Source: Parasphingopyxis sp. CP4 (GTDB lineage: Bacteria; Pseudomonadota; Alphaproteobacteria; Sphingomonadales; Sphingomonadaceae). Taken from it: 64,000 bases of DNA. A program made the translations under genes and the position numbers. Where the stretch lies: positions 868,001-932,000 of the forward strand of contig NZ_CP051130.1 in assembly GCF_013378055.1 (NCBI RefSeq), given 5' to 3'. The first letter of the stretch is position 1. Each line of letters begins with the position of its first letter. Under the pieces are notes generated by a model, which worked only from the letters and a program-made list of their open reading frames with translations, made no database searches and was not told the DNA's origin. Shown one piece after another: positions 1 to 8,415 of the stretch.

Positions 1-1
1 G

Positions 2-271
2 GAGCTTCCAGGGAAAGCCATCCGCTATTATCGTGAAGCGTTGACTATTGATCCTAATGATCTCAACGCCTTGTCTGGCCAGGGCCAGGTTCTGGTACGC
101 CGTGGCGCTGTCGAACGGGCCCGGCGCAATCTGGTACGGATCGAAGCTCTCTGCGAAACCGAATGTGCCCCTGCTACCGAACTTTCAGCGGCCATTGCGG
201 CGGGTCCTCCAGCGGCGCAAATGGCCGCACAGGAAGCCGTTCCAGAGGCTGAAGACGCCGTAACACCCTAG
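2..271 (+). CDS. C-terminal end of a TPR-repeat protein (partial)
   Basis: The reading frame is open from base 2 and ends with TAG at 269-271, so the gene begins before the window. The first visible residues ([15 protein letters not shown], then [15 protein letters not shown]) look like the end of one tetratricopeptide helix pair and the start of another. After them come an acidic/Cys-containing stretch and an Ala/Pro-rich tail. TPR proteins are usually scaffolds for protein-protein contacts; nothing here shows the partner. The stop overlaps the stop of rsmA on the other strand, both lying in one CTAG. Membership of the TPR family is fairly likely; the specific role is unknown. Confidence 0.6.
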   Translation, partial: ELPGKAIRYYREALTIDPNDLNALSGQGQVLVRRGAVERARRNLVRIEALCETECAPATELSAAIAAGPPAAQMAAQEAVPEAEDAVTP

Positions 272-1095
272 GAACGGGCCTCAATAACGGCCGCCAGAGC
301 CACAAAATCCGCCACCGACAGCGTTTCCGCCCGCCGGGTCGGATCTATCTGCGTTTCTTCCAGAGCATCAATTGCATGCGGCAGGGTTTTCAGACTTTGT
401 CTCAGCATTTTTCGGCGCTTTCCAAATGCAGCTTGGGTGAGCGCGCCAATAGTAGCTGCGCTGACATTGGCTGGTGCAGCGCTCGGTTTGATATGGACAA
501 CTGCCGACATAACCTTTGGTGGCGGTACAAACGCCGATCGGTGCACTTTGACGGCAATTTCAGCCGCTGATCGCCACTGAGCGAGCACGGACAAACGGCC
601 ATAAGCAGGCGTGGACGGCTTGGCGACAATCCGCTGGGCCACTTCTTCTTGAAACATCAAGGTCAGTGATCGCCACCATGGCGGCCAGCTTTCGAGGGTT
701 AGCCATCGAACCAATAGGGCGGTTCCCACATTGTACGGCAGATTTGCGACGATGTGCCCGTCATCCGCACCAATTTCACGCTCGTCTACCTTGATTGCAT
801 CGCCTTCGATGACGGTAAGCATGTTTGGGAATAGCGGGTCCAACTCATCAAGCGCCGCAATGCAACGTTCGTCGCGCTCGACAGCTACTACTTTGGCGCC
901 AGCCCCCAGCAGAGCGCGGGTTAGGCCGCCAGGGCCCGGTCCCACTTCATAAACGGTGTCACCGGGCGACAATCCAGGCACGCGCGCAATCTTGTCGAGC
1001 AACTGGCTATCGAGAAGGAAGTTTTGGCCGAGCGCCTTGTTGGCACTCAGGCCATGGCGCGCAATCACATCGCGCAACGGGGGCAAAGCCGTCAC
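268..1095 (-). CDS. rsmA: 16S rRNA (adenine1518-N6/adenine1519-N6)-dimethyltransferase RsmA (KsgA)
   Basis: RsmA dimethylates two adjacent adenines in the 3'-terminal hairpin of 16S rRNA during late 30S assembly, using S-adenosylmethionine. The 275-residue product is of usual family length. It shows LGQNFLLD at 22-29, the SAM-binding loop [10 protein letters not shown] from residue 50, and the catalytic NLPYN at 118-122. The frame is open further upstream, but the GTG at 1095 is preferred because it makes a GTGA overlap with the stop of pdxA and begins the conserved N-terminus. It is the last gene of the lptD-surA-pdxA-rsmA operon, an order conserved in proteobacteria. Confidence 0.95.
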   Translation of the reverse strand: MTALPPLRDVIARHGLSANKALGQNFLLDSQLLDKIARVPGLSPGDTVYEVGPGPGGLTRALLGAGAKVVAVERDERCIAALDELDPLFPNMLTVIEGDAIKVDEREIGADDGHIVANLPYNVGTALLVRWLTLESWPPWWRSLTLMFQEEVAQRIVAKPSTPAYGRLSVLAQWRSAAEIAVKVHRSAFVPPPKVMSAVVHIKPSAAPANVSAATIGALTQAAFGKRRKMLRQSLKTLPHAIDALEETQIDPTRRAETLSVADFVALAAVIEARS

Positions 1096-2096
1096 GCAGC
1101 CACGCTGCCTTCGCGCTGCATTCTTTGATTGGCACAAAATGCAGCCAGGCTAATCGCAGCGATCGTCGCGCCCGGATGGGCTTTCGCCTTGCCGGCAATC
1201 TCAAAAGCCGTGCCGTGATCGGGTGACGTGCGCACGATTGGCAAGCCGAGTGTCAGGTTTACACCTTCATCAAAATGCAGTGTTTTGAGGGGAATAAGAG
1301 CCTGGTCATGATAAAGGCAAAGCGCGACATCATAGGTCTTGCGCGCCGCTTCGTGGAACATCGTGTCGGCGGCAAACGGACCTTGTGCGTCAATTCCTTC
1401 GTCGCGCAATAGCTCGAGTGCGGGTTCGAGGAAGTCGATTTCTTCCCGACCCAAAGCACCAAATTCGCCAGCATGCGGATTGAGTCCTGCAAATGCGAGG
1501 CGCGGATTCTCGATTCCGAAATTGCGAGTCATGCCACGCGCTGCCGCACGGCCCTTGGTCACGATCAGGTCAATTGAAACCACCTCTGGAACATCGCGCA
1601 AAGGAATATGGGTGGTAATCGGCACAACCTTGAGGCTCGGCCCGGCCAACATCATTGCTGCATTTTCACGAGAGACGCCGCATCGCTCAGCCACAAATTC
1701 GGTCTGACCGGCGTGAGAGAAGCCGATATCATAAAGCCGTGCCTTGGATACCGGCCCAGTTACGACCGCCAACGCCGTGCCCGATCGCGCAAGTCCAACG
1801 GCCAGTTCCAATGAATCGAGCGCACAGCGAGCGCTATCAGCGGTGGGAAAGCCGGGCTTGGCCGTCTCGCTGCTTTCAACCGGAAACAGCGGCAACGCGC
1901 GATCAAATATTTCAGTGGCCTGGTCCGGCGAATCAATTATTTCAAATGGGCCTTCCCAAACGGCACGCAGCGCGCCTGGATCGCCCACCGCAAAGAAGGG
2001 ACTAAGGCCATAAGTTGCCCGCGCGTCCCAACTCTTTCCCGTGATTTCCGGGCCGATACCTGCAGGATCACCTAGAGATACGGCTATTGGGGTCAT
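1092..2096 (-). CDS. pdxA: 4-hydroxythreonine-4-phosphate dehydrogenase PdxA
   Basis: PdxA oxidises 4-phosphooxy-L-threonine with NAD in the DXP-dependent pyridoxal 5'-phosphate pathway. The 334-residue protein begins with the hallmark SLGDPAGIGPE. It carries the three metal-binding histidines of the family in the contexts TTHIPLRDVPE, LNPHAGE and MFHEAAR. It starts 13 bases after the stop of surA and overlaps rsmA by four bases, so it is translated from the shared lptD-surA-pdxA-rsmA message. Length and motifs are complete and I see nothing unusual. Confidence 0.95.
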   Translation of the reverse strand: MTPIAVSLGDPAGIGPEITGKSWDARATYGLSPFFAVGDPGALRAVWEGPFEIIDSPDQATEIFDRALPLFPVESSETAKPGFPTADSARCALDSLELAVGLARSGTALAVVTGPVSKARLYDIGFSHAGQTEFVAERCGVSRENAAMMLAGPSLKVVPITTHIPLRDVPEVVSIDLIVTKGRAAARGMTRNFGIENPRLAFAGLNPHAGEFGALGREEIDFLEPALELLRDEGIDAQGPFAADTMFHEAARKTYDVALCLYHDQALIPLKTLHFDEGVNLTLGLPIVRTSPDHGTAFEIAGKAKAHPGATIAAISLAAFCANQRMQREGSVAA

Positions 2097-2109
2097 TTGC
2101 CGGCCAAAC

Positions 2110-3453
2110 TCAGCGATACTCGATCACAGCGTCACGCCTGAGATCGCGCAAATAGCGTCGAGCACGGCGATCGGCCCGTTCTTGCTCAAGGCGGTTGAGT
2201 ATGACTTCGGCGTCCGGCTCGGCACTGGCTGGCGGATCATCGCGACCGCACAGCACGAGGACTCGTACGCCATCTTGCAACGAACCAAATGGTGGCGTCG
2301 ACTGGCCTACTTGCAGATTTGTAAGATTCTGTTGGAGAACTTCTGGAAGATCGCCCAGGCGAACGCCGTCATTCTGAACAATATCACCGCCAAGTTCCTC
2401 GGCGATTGACGGTGCAACGCCGCAACCACCGCCGGCCTGCGTTGCCGATGCAAGAGCCTCAATGCGCGGTTCTGCCGTTTCCCGAACGGTACCTGGCGGG
2501 AAACTGAGCGTGATTTGAGTGAGACTCAATATGGCATCACGCGGATTGCCGACGAGAATCTGACGCTGGTCAATGAGCGCGATGATCGAAAATCCACCAG
2601 GAATGGGGATTGGCTGACTGACACCACCGACGGGCATCTGCGTTACAACCGCTGCCAGTTCCGGCGGGAGTTGGCCCGGCCGCAACCACCCAAGATCCCC
2701 GCCAACCGCGGCGGTTGATGCCTGCGAGAATTGACGCGCATAAGCTTGGAACGATCCGCCGCTGCTGATTTGCTGCAAGATCCGCATTGCACCTGCTTGG
2801 ACATCAGCCTGATTGTCAGGGCGAGCTGGGAGATAGATTTCGGCAATCCGATATTCGGTCTGCCCGCGATTCGATTCCAACCGCTCGACAATTTCCTGCA
2901 CTTCGGATTCGCTGACGCCGACAAAGGGATTTACATAGCGGCTCAAGACCCGTCGCCAGGCCAATTCACCTTCAATCTGGCGCCTCATCGATCGATCAGA
3001 GCTTCCCTGCGTGCGCAGAAAGGCGCCAAATTCTTCCGGCGTTGCTGCGGAGCGTTGCGCAACTGACGCAAAGGTTTGATCTATATCGGCCCTCGGAATC
3101 AAAATATCATTCGCACGCGCTTCCTGGATTTGAAGCGTTTCGTCGATCAGATTGCGAACAATCTGCATCCGCAAGCGCTGTCGTTCTTCTGCACTAATCT
3201 GCGCAGCATTGTTCGCGGCGAGGAACAGGTTGATGCGATGTTCGACATCCGTCCGTGTCACGATTTCGCCATTCACAATTGCGGTTGGCGTGCGGATATT
3301 CGGATCCCGCTCTCCGAAAACAGTGATATCAGTCGGCAAATCAAGCTGTGCAGCCGTATTCGCCATGATATCGTCCGCAGTCTGCGCAAAAGCGGCTGAC
3401 GGCGAAAGCGCGACGATGCTTGCGGCTGCGAATATCTTGAAGGATCGGCGCAT
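2110..3453 (-). CDS. surA: Periplasmic chaperone / peptidyl-prolyl isomerase SurA
   Basis: SurA escorts outer-membrane beta-barrel proteins, including LptD, across the periplasm. The 447-residue product starts with a signal peptide (MRRSFKIF then a hydrophobic run, cleavage near AFAQ). A SurA N-terminal chaperone domain with an RNLIDETLQIQEA-type helix follows. A parvulin domain then spans about residues 200-310, with GGDLGWLRPGQLP and a PGGFSIIAL strand. The C-terminal part, about 320-430, has the outline of a second parvulin domain but lacks its usual motifs. The start at 3453 is chosen because GGGGG lies just upstream; a frame-open ATG at 3480 is possible but puts extra residues before the signal peptide. 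It sits between lptD and pdxA. Confidence 0.9.
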   Translation of the reverse strand: MRRSFKIFAAASIVALSPSAAFAQTADDIMANTAAQLDLPTDITVFGERDPNIRTPTAIVNGEIVTRTDVEHRINLFLAANNAAQISAEERQRLRMQIVRNLIDETLQIQEARANDILIPRADIDQTFASVAQRSAATPEEFGAFLRTQGSSDRSMRRQIEGELAWRRVLSRYVNPFVGVSESEVQEIVERLESNRGQTEYRIAEIYLPARPDNQADVQAGAMRILQQISSGGSFQAYARQFSQASTAAVGGDLGWLRPGQLPPELAAVVTQMPVGGVSQPIPIPGGFSIIALIDQRQILVGNPRDAILSLTQITLSFPPGTVRETAEPRIEALASATQAGGGCGVAPSIAEELGGDIVQNDGVRLGDLPEVLQQNLTNLQVGQSTPPFGSLQDGVRVLVLCGRDDPPASAEPDAEVILNRLEQERADRRARRYLRDLRRDAVIEYR

Positions 3454-3563
3454 TCCACGCCCCCAAATTTTTTCACGCATTAGAGTAAAGAATCCTATAT
3501 CTGCAGAGGCTCATGGCGACCATGAATCGGCCTCTTTAAGAACGATTGTCCGTTAACCACAGC

Positions 3564-5849
3564 TTAGCGGCCCAAATTGGTTAAGGCAAAGCGTACGAGA
3601 AATGTGTTCCCGCGGCGCGCATCACCGGTATCATCATAGTCGCGCCGCCAGGTGAAGCCGAACTCCAGACCCTCATCCGAATATCCAAAACCAAGGCGGG
3701 TTCGGACCGGCTCGAAGCCGTCTGATTGCGAGACCGGATCTTCCTCCGCGCTCGTTAAATCGATGACCGCAGACCCGAATAGGGACCAATAATTGCCAAT
3801 TGCGACGCGTGCAGAACTTCGCAATTCCTCGCGATCGCGGAGATCTTCAACATTGAAAGTGATGTCGCGATTGAGCCGCAAATACCCAATTTCCGCGTAG
3901 GTTGTGCGCGAACCGATGGTGAAATCGATTTCATTGCGTCGCAACTCCGCATTGTCCTTGTCGATCCGAAATCTGTGAGTGAGGGCCAAGAATCTCCCGT
4001 ATCGGATCTCGGTTCGACCCACAAAGTCGGAGAAACGCGATGCCAGCCCGGTGCCGCTGGGAAACAAAGTTGGTTCTCGGTTCAGTCGATAGCTCTGGGC
4101 AAGACTGGTGCGAAGTGAAAAACCGGGCAAATCGAGTGCATATTCACCGCCATAGGTGATCCGCGCCCCATCCTCGAATCGGTCATATCCCGGAAAACGG
4201 TTGATCGAGAATACATTTGCGTTTTCCAATTCTATCGATCGCGAATCTTCGTTCGGGACCTCAAGATTGGATAACGGCGGGGTCGCAACAAACTGAACGC
4301 GGGGAGTAAAACGCTGCACACCGCCAAACATTTCCCCGACAAATGGCCATGCAAAGTCAGCCGCGACAGCGCCGATACCGCGAAACTGCCATCCGTCTTC
4401 GCCGCGATAGATGCTGGTAACCGTGTCGATATTCTCGTCCGAATGATAAGCGTCGCCTCGAACAAGCGCGGTTAGCGTAACCTGCTGGCCCATTGTTGTA
4501 ATGCGGCTGAGGCTCCATTCCGCGCTGGCAAAGGCACGTTGCGTATCCTGACCGTCAGTTCGGATAATGCCGAGTGTATTCGCCTGTAGGCGAATGGTGC
4601 CGCCGACAATGTCTTCATTCATCCGCAAACGATAATCGACCACGGGCAGGACCAGCGGTTGCTGACCAGCATCGGAGGTAACGCGAAGGTCCTGAACGGC
4701 CCAACCGGCGAGTGAGAAATAGCTGTTTTCGCCGACGCGCTCAGCAGCAATCGTGGACCGCAGGCGATCGTCGCGAGAAATGTCATAGCGGCGCAGAAAT
4801 GTGTCATCCGTGGTGAGACGACCGGAGCCACTAATGCTCCAATTGGGGGTAAATTGGAATCGACCATTACCCTCAATATAGCCACGGACGTCCTTGTTCC
4901 CGTTGTTAGTGAAACCGCCGCCAGGCAGCGGGTCACGGCGCGTGCCATAGGTCACCATACCGCCAATCTGGAACGCGCCTTCGGCTGCTAGATTGCGGTA
5001 ATTGGCAGAAACAGACGGCAAGACTTCGGTATAGAAACGTGGCGTGATGGTGAGATCGCGATTGCGGGCGATCTGCAGATAATAGGGTACGCCGATTTCC
5101 AGGCCATTGCTGCGACTGAGCCGGAAATCGGGCACCAGGAAACCACTCGCGCCACCGGCAGAACCATCGGGATGCGAAAATGCGGGCAGCGCCATTATCG
5201 TGACGCCGAATAACTCAAACCTGGCGTTGCTGTAGCGTATCCGGTTGGTTGCCGGATCGTGGACAATGCGTGCGGCAGTGATCCGCCAGCTCGGATCGCG
5301 GGGCTCGCCATCATAATCGACAGCTCGATAGGGCGTGTAGGCCGCCGCGTTGAGTGTTGAGACGCCATTCACCCGATTGCCTTCACGGGCTGCCAATCTG
5401 CCGCCATTTTCAAGGACAATCAGCAGATTTTCGACCATCGCATCGCGCAAAGTGTCGGTCAGGGAAGCGGTGTCGGCATAGGCTGTTTCACCGCGGGCCG
5501 ATCGAATGGCGACATTTCCGCTCGCCTCAATTGCTCCGGTTCGGCGGTCCCAAACGACGCGATCTGCACGCAAGCGCGCGCCTTCGCGAACCATCTGCAC
5601 GTCGCCGATGGCGATGACGGTATCGGCCTCGCCGTCATATTCGACGGTCTGCGCGCTGAACGCGATCTCTTCGGGATTTTGCGGGGAGGCGAGAGGCGGC
5701 AGTTCCAGGTCGGTAAACTCAACCGCCGGTATCATCGCTTCAAATGCATTCGGAGCGTCGCCCTGTGCATAGGCAGCCGTGCCCGTAACGGACAGGAGGA
5801 CAGGCAGCACGCCAAGGCTGAGAATGGGATTACGCTTCAAATTCATCAC
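3564..5849 (-). CDS. lptD: Outer-membrane lipopolysaccharide assembly protein LptD
   Basis: LptD is the beta-barrel translocon that places LPS-type glycolipids in the outer leaflet of the outer membrane. The 761-residue protein has a signal peptide (MMNLKRNPILSLGV..., cleavage near AYAQ). An OstA/LptA-like domain follows at about residues 60-150 (SAQTVEYDGEADTV, GDVQMVREGARL). The rest is a long region of alternating beta strands typical of the LptD barrel (YTEVLPSVSANYR, MVTYGTRRDPL, FGFTWRRDYDD). It heads the operon with surA, its own chaperone. Sphingomonads are known for glycosphingolipids in place of LPS, so the cargo here is an open question. An ATG at 5846 is an equally possible start. 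Confidence 0.9.
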   Translation of the reverse strand: MMNLKRNPILSLGVLPVLLSVTGTAAYAQGDAPNAFEAMIPAVEFTDLELPPLASPQNPEEIAFSAQTVEYDGEADTVIAIGDVQMVREGARLRADRVVWDRRTGAIEASGNVAIRSARGETAYADTASLTDTLRDAMVENLLIVLENGGRLAAREGNRVNGVSTLNAAAYTPYRAVDYDGEPRDPSWRITAARIVHDPATNRIRYSNARFELFGVTIMALPAFSHPDGSAGGASGFLVPDFRLSRSNGLEIGVPYYLQIARNRDLTITPRFYTEVLPSVSANYRNLAAEGAFQIGGMVTYGTRRDPLPGGGFTNNGNKDVRGYIEGNGRFQFTPNWSISGSGRLTTDDTFLRRYDISRDDRLRSTIAAERVGENSYFSLAGWAVQDLRVTSDAGQQPLVLPVVDYRLRMNEDIVGGTIRLQANTLGIIRTDGQDTQRAFASAEWSLSRITTMGQQVTLTALVRGDAYHSDENIDTVTSIYRGEDGWQFRGIGAVAADFAWPFVGEMFGGVQRFTPRVQFVATPPLSNLEVPNEDSRSIELENANVFSINRFPGYDRFEDGARITYGGEYALDLPGFSLRTSLAQSYRLNREPTLFPSGTGLASRFSDFVGRTEIRYGRFLALTHRFRIDKDNAELRRNEIDFTIGSRTTYAEIGYLRLNRDITFNVEDLRDREELRSSARVAIGNYWSLFGSAVIDLTSAEEDPVSQSDGFEPVRTRLGFGYSDEGLEFGFTWRRDYDDTGDARRGNTFLVRFALTNLGR

Positions 5850-5876
5850 CGGTCAGTATGCGGACCTTCCGCGCGG

Positions 5877-5905
5877 CCTATCGCACTCTGTGTGCAATGC
5901 TGCAA
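5877..5905 (-). promoter_or_regulatory. Putative sigma-70-type promoter of the lptD operon
   Basis: Reading the minus strand, TTGCAG (5905-5900) is followed after 17 bases by GATAGG (5882-5877). The lptD start lies 27 bases further on. The spacing is right, but the -10 box is a weak match, so this is a tentative call. Confidence 0.25.
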
Positions 5906-5970
5906 TCGCCTTTGCCAGAGCATGAACGCTCGTCTATCGGATAAGAAACTCATTCCACCCTCATAGCGGC

Positions 5971-5985
5971 AGGAGAATAACGATT
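5971..5985 (+). promoter_or_regulatory. Shine-Dalgarno AGGAG ahead of a probable AUU start of pepA
   Basis: AGGAG at 5971-5975 is the only strong ribosome-binding sequence before pepA. Seven bases later, in the pepA frame, lies ATT at 5983-5985. No ATG, GTG or TTG occurs in frame between the upstream stop (5923) and GTG 6034. The codons between 5983 and 6034 encode a plausible family N-terminus (ISIPVTFVSSVPEDSS). Confidence 0.4.
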
Positions 5986-6033
5986 TCCATTCCCGTCACA
6001 TTCGTTTCATCCGTTCCTGAAGACTCGTCTGCG

Positions 6034-7458
6034 GTGGTCCTGCCGATCAGCAAGGGCCAGGCGATCAGCGCTGCCACAGCAAATCTTGATGGAAGCGTCG
6101 GCACGGCCCTCGCGCGGGCCGCCGAAGCAAGCCGTTTCGAAGGCGATCTTGGCGGGATAGTCGAAGTTTTCGGTGACAACGGAGAATCCGCCCGGCGCTA
6201 TGTGCTGGTCGGAACCGGCAATGGCGATGATGGCGAGTCCCTTGAAAAAGCGGGCGGCACGGCAATGGCCAAACTCCAGGCGTCCGGCGAAACCAGCCTG
6301 ACCTTTGATGCGCGCACGAGCGATGACGACACCGCCGGATCGCGAATGGCCTTTGGCGCACTCCAACGCGGCTGGACGCTCGGCACGTACCGGACAAAAC
6401 AGCCGGCGAAGTCGAAACCGACAGTTTCCGGGCTTTCCGTGGTTGGCGGTGACGATGAAGCGCAGGGCTGGGATCGCTTCCAGGCAGTTTATGCCGGTAT
6501 CGCACTGGCCCGTGAACTGGTGACAGAACCGCCCAATGTCATCCACCCCCAAGGATTTGTCGAACGCTGCCGGCCGCTTGCTGATCTCGGCGTGTCGATC
6601 GAGGTCCTCGATGGCGATGAAATGGCGGAACTCGGCATGGGCGCGCTGCTCGGCGTGTCCCAAGGCTCGGCCCAGCCTCCCAAATTGCTGGTCATGCGAT
6701 GGGACGGCACCGATGGCACCCAGGAAAAACCGGTCGCTTTTGTTGGCAAGGGCGTAACCTTCGATACCGGCGGTATCTCGCTGAAACCGGGTCCCGGTAT
6801 GGAAGACATGAAGTTCGACATGGGTGGCGCAGCAGCCGTTGCTGGCGCCATGCGCGCGCTGGCAGGCCGCAAAGCCAACGCGCATGTTGTCGGCGTATGC
6901 GGGCTGGTTGAAAACATGCCGTCAAGCAATGCCCAGCGCCCAAGCGATATCGTGACGACAATGTCGGGCCAGACAGTCGAAGTCCTGAACACGGACGCGG
7001 AAGGCCGTCTCGTCCTGTGCGATGCGATGCACTGGGTGCAGGAAAATTATTCGCCTGAGGTGATGGTCGATCTCGCCACGCTCACGGGCGCGATGATCAT
7101 TGCGCTCGGCCATGACCATGCCGGCTGCTTCTCCAATGACGATGGACTCGCCAACCAGCTTCTCGACGCGGGCAGCGCCAGCGGAGACAAGCTGTGGCGA
7201 CTGCCGCTCGGCAAAGCGTATGACAAGCTCATCGATTCGCCGATTGCAGACATCAAGAATGTCGGCCCGCGCGAAGCCGGATCGATTACTGCGGCCCAAT
7301 ATCTGCAACGGTTTGTCCAGGACGGCGTCAAATGGGCGCATCTCGATATTGCCGGGACGGTCTGGATGAAGACCAATTCACAGCTCTGGGCGAAGGGCGC
7401 GACCGGCTATGGCGTGCGGCTGCTCGATCGGTTCATCGCCGACAATTTCGAAGGGTAA
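6034..7458 (+). CDS. pepA: Leucyl aminopeptidase PepA (M17 family)
   Basis: PepA is a hexameric two-metal (Zn/Mn) exopeptidase that removes N-terminal residues from peptides. From GTG 6034 the product is 474 residues. It shows the metal and catalytic motifs KGVTFDTGGISLKP, EDMKFDMGGAAAV and the signature NTDAEGRLVL. The coordinates use the first canonical start, but the real start is probably upstream: the sequence just before GTG 6034 reads as the missing first beta strand of the fold, and a good AGGAG at 5971 sits seven bases before an in-frame ATT at 5983. That start would give 491 residues. It is followed nine bases later by holC, a neighbour pair common in proteobacteria. Confidence 0.93.
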   Translation: MVLPISKGQAISAATANLDGSVGTALARAAEASRFEGDLGGIVEVFGDNGESARRYVLVGTGNGDDGESLEKAGGTAMAKLQASGETSLTFDARTSDDDTAGSRMAFGALQRGWTLGTYRTKQPAKSKPTVSGLSVVGGDDEAQGWDRFQAVYAGIALARELVTEPPNVIHPQGFVERCRPLADLGVSIEVLDGDEMAELGMGALLGVSQGSAQPPKLLVMRWDGTDGTQEKPVAFVGKGVTFDTGGISLKPGPGMEDMKFDMGGAAAVAGAMRALAGRKANAHVVGVCGLVENMPSSNAQRPSDIVTTMSGQTVEVLNTDAEGRLVLCDAMHWVQENYSPEVMVDLATLTGAMIIALGHDHAGCFSNDDGLANQLLDAGSASGDKLWRLPLGKAYDKLIDSPIADIKNVGPREAGSITAAQYLQRFVQDGVKWAHLDIAGTVWMKTNSQLWAKGATGYGVRLLDRFIADNFEG

Positions 7459-7467
7459 TCGTTCAGC

Positions 7468-7905
7468 GTGCAGGTCGACTTCTATCAACTGGCCGGCACG
7501 CCGATCGAAAAAACTGTTCCATTGCTGGCAGCCAAGACGCTCGAAAATAATGAAAAAATGCTGATCGTCGCAGACGAGGATATGCTGATTTCAAAGCTGA
7601 ACGAAGCGCTTTGGGCCTATGACTCCACCGCATTTCTGCCGCATGGCAAGGCAAGCGATCCGGGGTCAGAAGGCCAACCCGTGCTGTTATCGAATACTCC
7701 GTCTGCCGCAAACGGCGCGAAATTTGCGCTGATTGCAGACGGTAAGTGGCGGGACGAAACACTCTCCTTCGAGCGGGTTTTCTACTTATTCGATGATGAT
7801 CAAATCGACGAGGCGCGCCAAGCCTGGAAAGTGCTAAGCCAACAAGACGATGTCGAACCGCGCTACTGGAAACAGGAAGGCGGGCGCTGGCGGCAGGGGC
7901 CCTAA
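7468..7905 (+). CDS. holC: DNA polymerase III chi subunit HolC
   Basis: The chi subunit links the clamp loader of DNA polymerase III to single-strand binding protein. The 145-residue protein matches the family from its first residues (VDFYQLAGTPIEKTVPLLAAK). It continues with the internal LDEALWAYDSTAFLPHG-like segment, here NEALWAYDSTAFLPHG, in which the substrate site of a helicase-like fold is degenerate. The start is GTG at 7468, nine bases after the pepA stop, so it is probably cotranscribed with pepA. The alphaproteobacterial form is slightly shorter at the C-terminus than the E. coli one. Confidence 0.9.
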   Translation: MQVDFYQLAGTPIEKTVPLLAAKTLENNEKMLIVADEDMLISKLNEALWAYDSTAFLPHGKASDPGSEGQPVLLSNTPSAANGAKFALIADGKWRDETLSFERVFYLFDDDQIDEARQAWKVLSQQDDVEPRYWKQEGGRWRQGP

Positions 7906-7991
7906 ACAGCCCGCAAATACTTGCGCCACTCGCACCGAGGCACTAAGCGGGCGGCAAATTCCCCAACCAATCTATCGGAGTTCAGCCCATC

Positions 7992-8414
7992 ATGGCCGCG
8001 ACACGCACATTCTCAATCATCAAACCCGACGCCACTCGCCGCAATCTGACCGGCGCCGTCACTAAAATGCTGGAAGAGGCCGACCTTCGCGTTGTTGCTT
8101 CCAAGCGCATTCAGATGACCCAGGAACAGGCAGAAGGTTTTTACGCAGTCCACAAGGAACGCCCCTTTTTCGGTGATCTCGTTGCTTTCATGACGTCCGG
8201 TCCGGTTGTCGTGCAGGTTCTTGAAGGCGAAGACGCTGTCATTCGCAATCGCAAAATCATGGGCGCTACCAACCCGGCCGACGCCGACGAAGGCACGATC
8301 CGCAAGACCTATGCGGAATCGATCGAAGCCAATTCGGTGCATGGTTCTGACAGCGATGAAAATGCCGCGATCGAAATCGCCTTTTTCTTCAATGAAGATG
8401 AGCTTGTCGGCTAA
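7992..8414 (+). CDS. ndk: Nucleoside diphosphate kinase Ndk
   Basis: Ndk transfers the gamma phosphate from ATP to nucleoside diphosphates through a phosphohistidine intermediate. The 140-residue product is full length. It has the nucleotide-binding start [16 protein letters not shown], the [17 protein letters not shown] loop, and the catalytic histidine in NSVHGSDS. The gene ends one base before the convergent purN stop. A GGAG lies upstream of the ATG. The 86 bases between holC and ndk hold no other gene that I can support. Confidence 0.97.
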   Translation: MAATRTFSIIKPDATRRNLTGAVTKMLEEADLRVVASKRIQMTQEQAEGFYAVHKERPFFGDLVAFMTSGPVVVQVLEGEDAVIRNRKIMGATNPADADEGTIRKTYAESIEANSVHGSDSDENAAIEIAFFFNEDELVG

Positions 8415-8415
8415 A

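Noticed and set aside
6007-6885. A 292-codon open frame on the minus strand opposite pepA
   Set aside because: It lies fully inside a well-supported gene, has low-complexity composition and no known motif. Long antisense frames are expected opposite GC-rich coding sequence.
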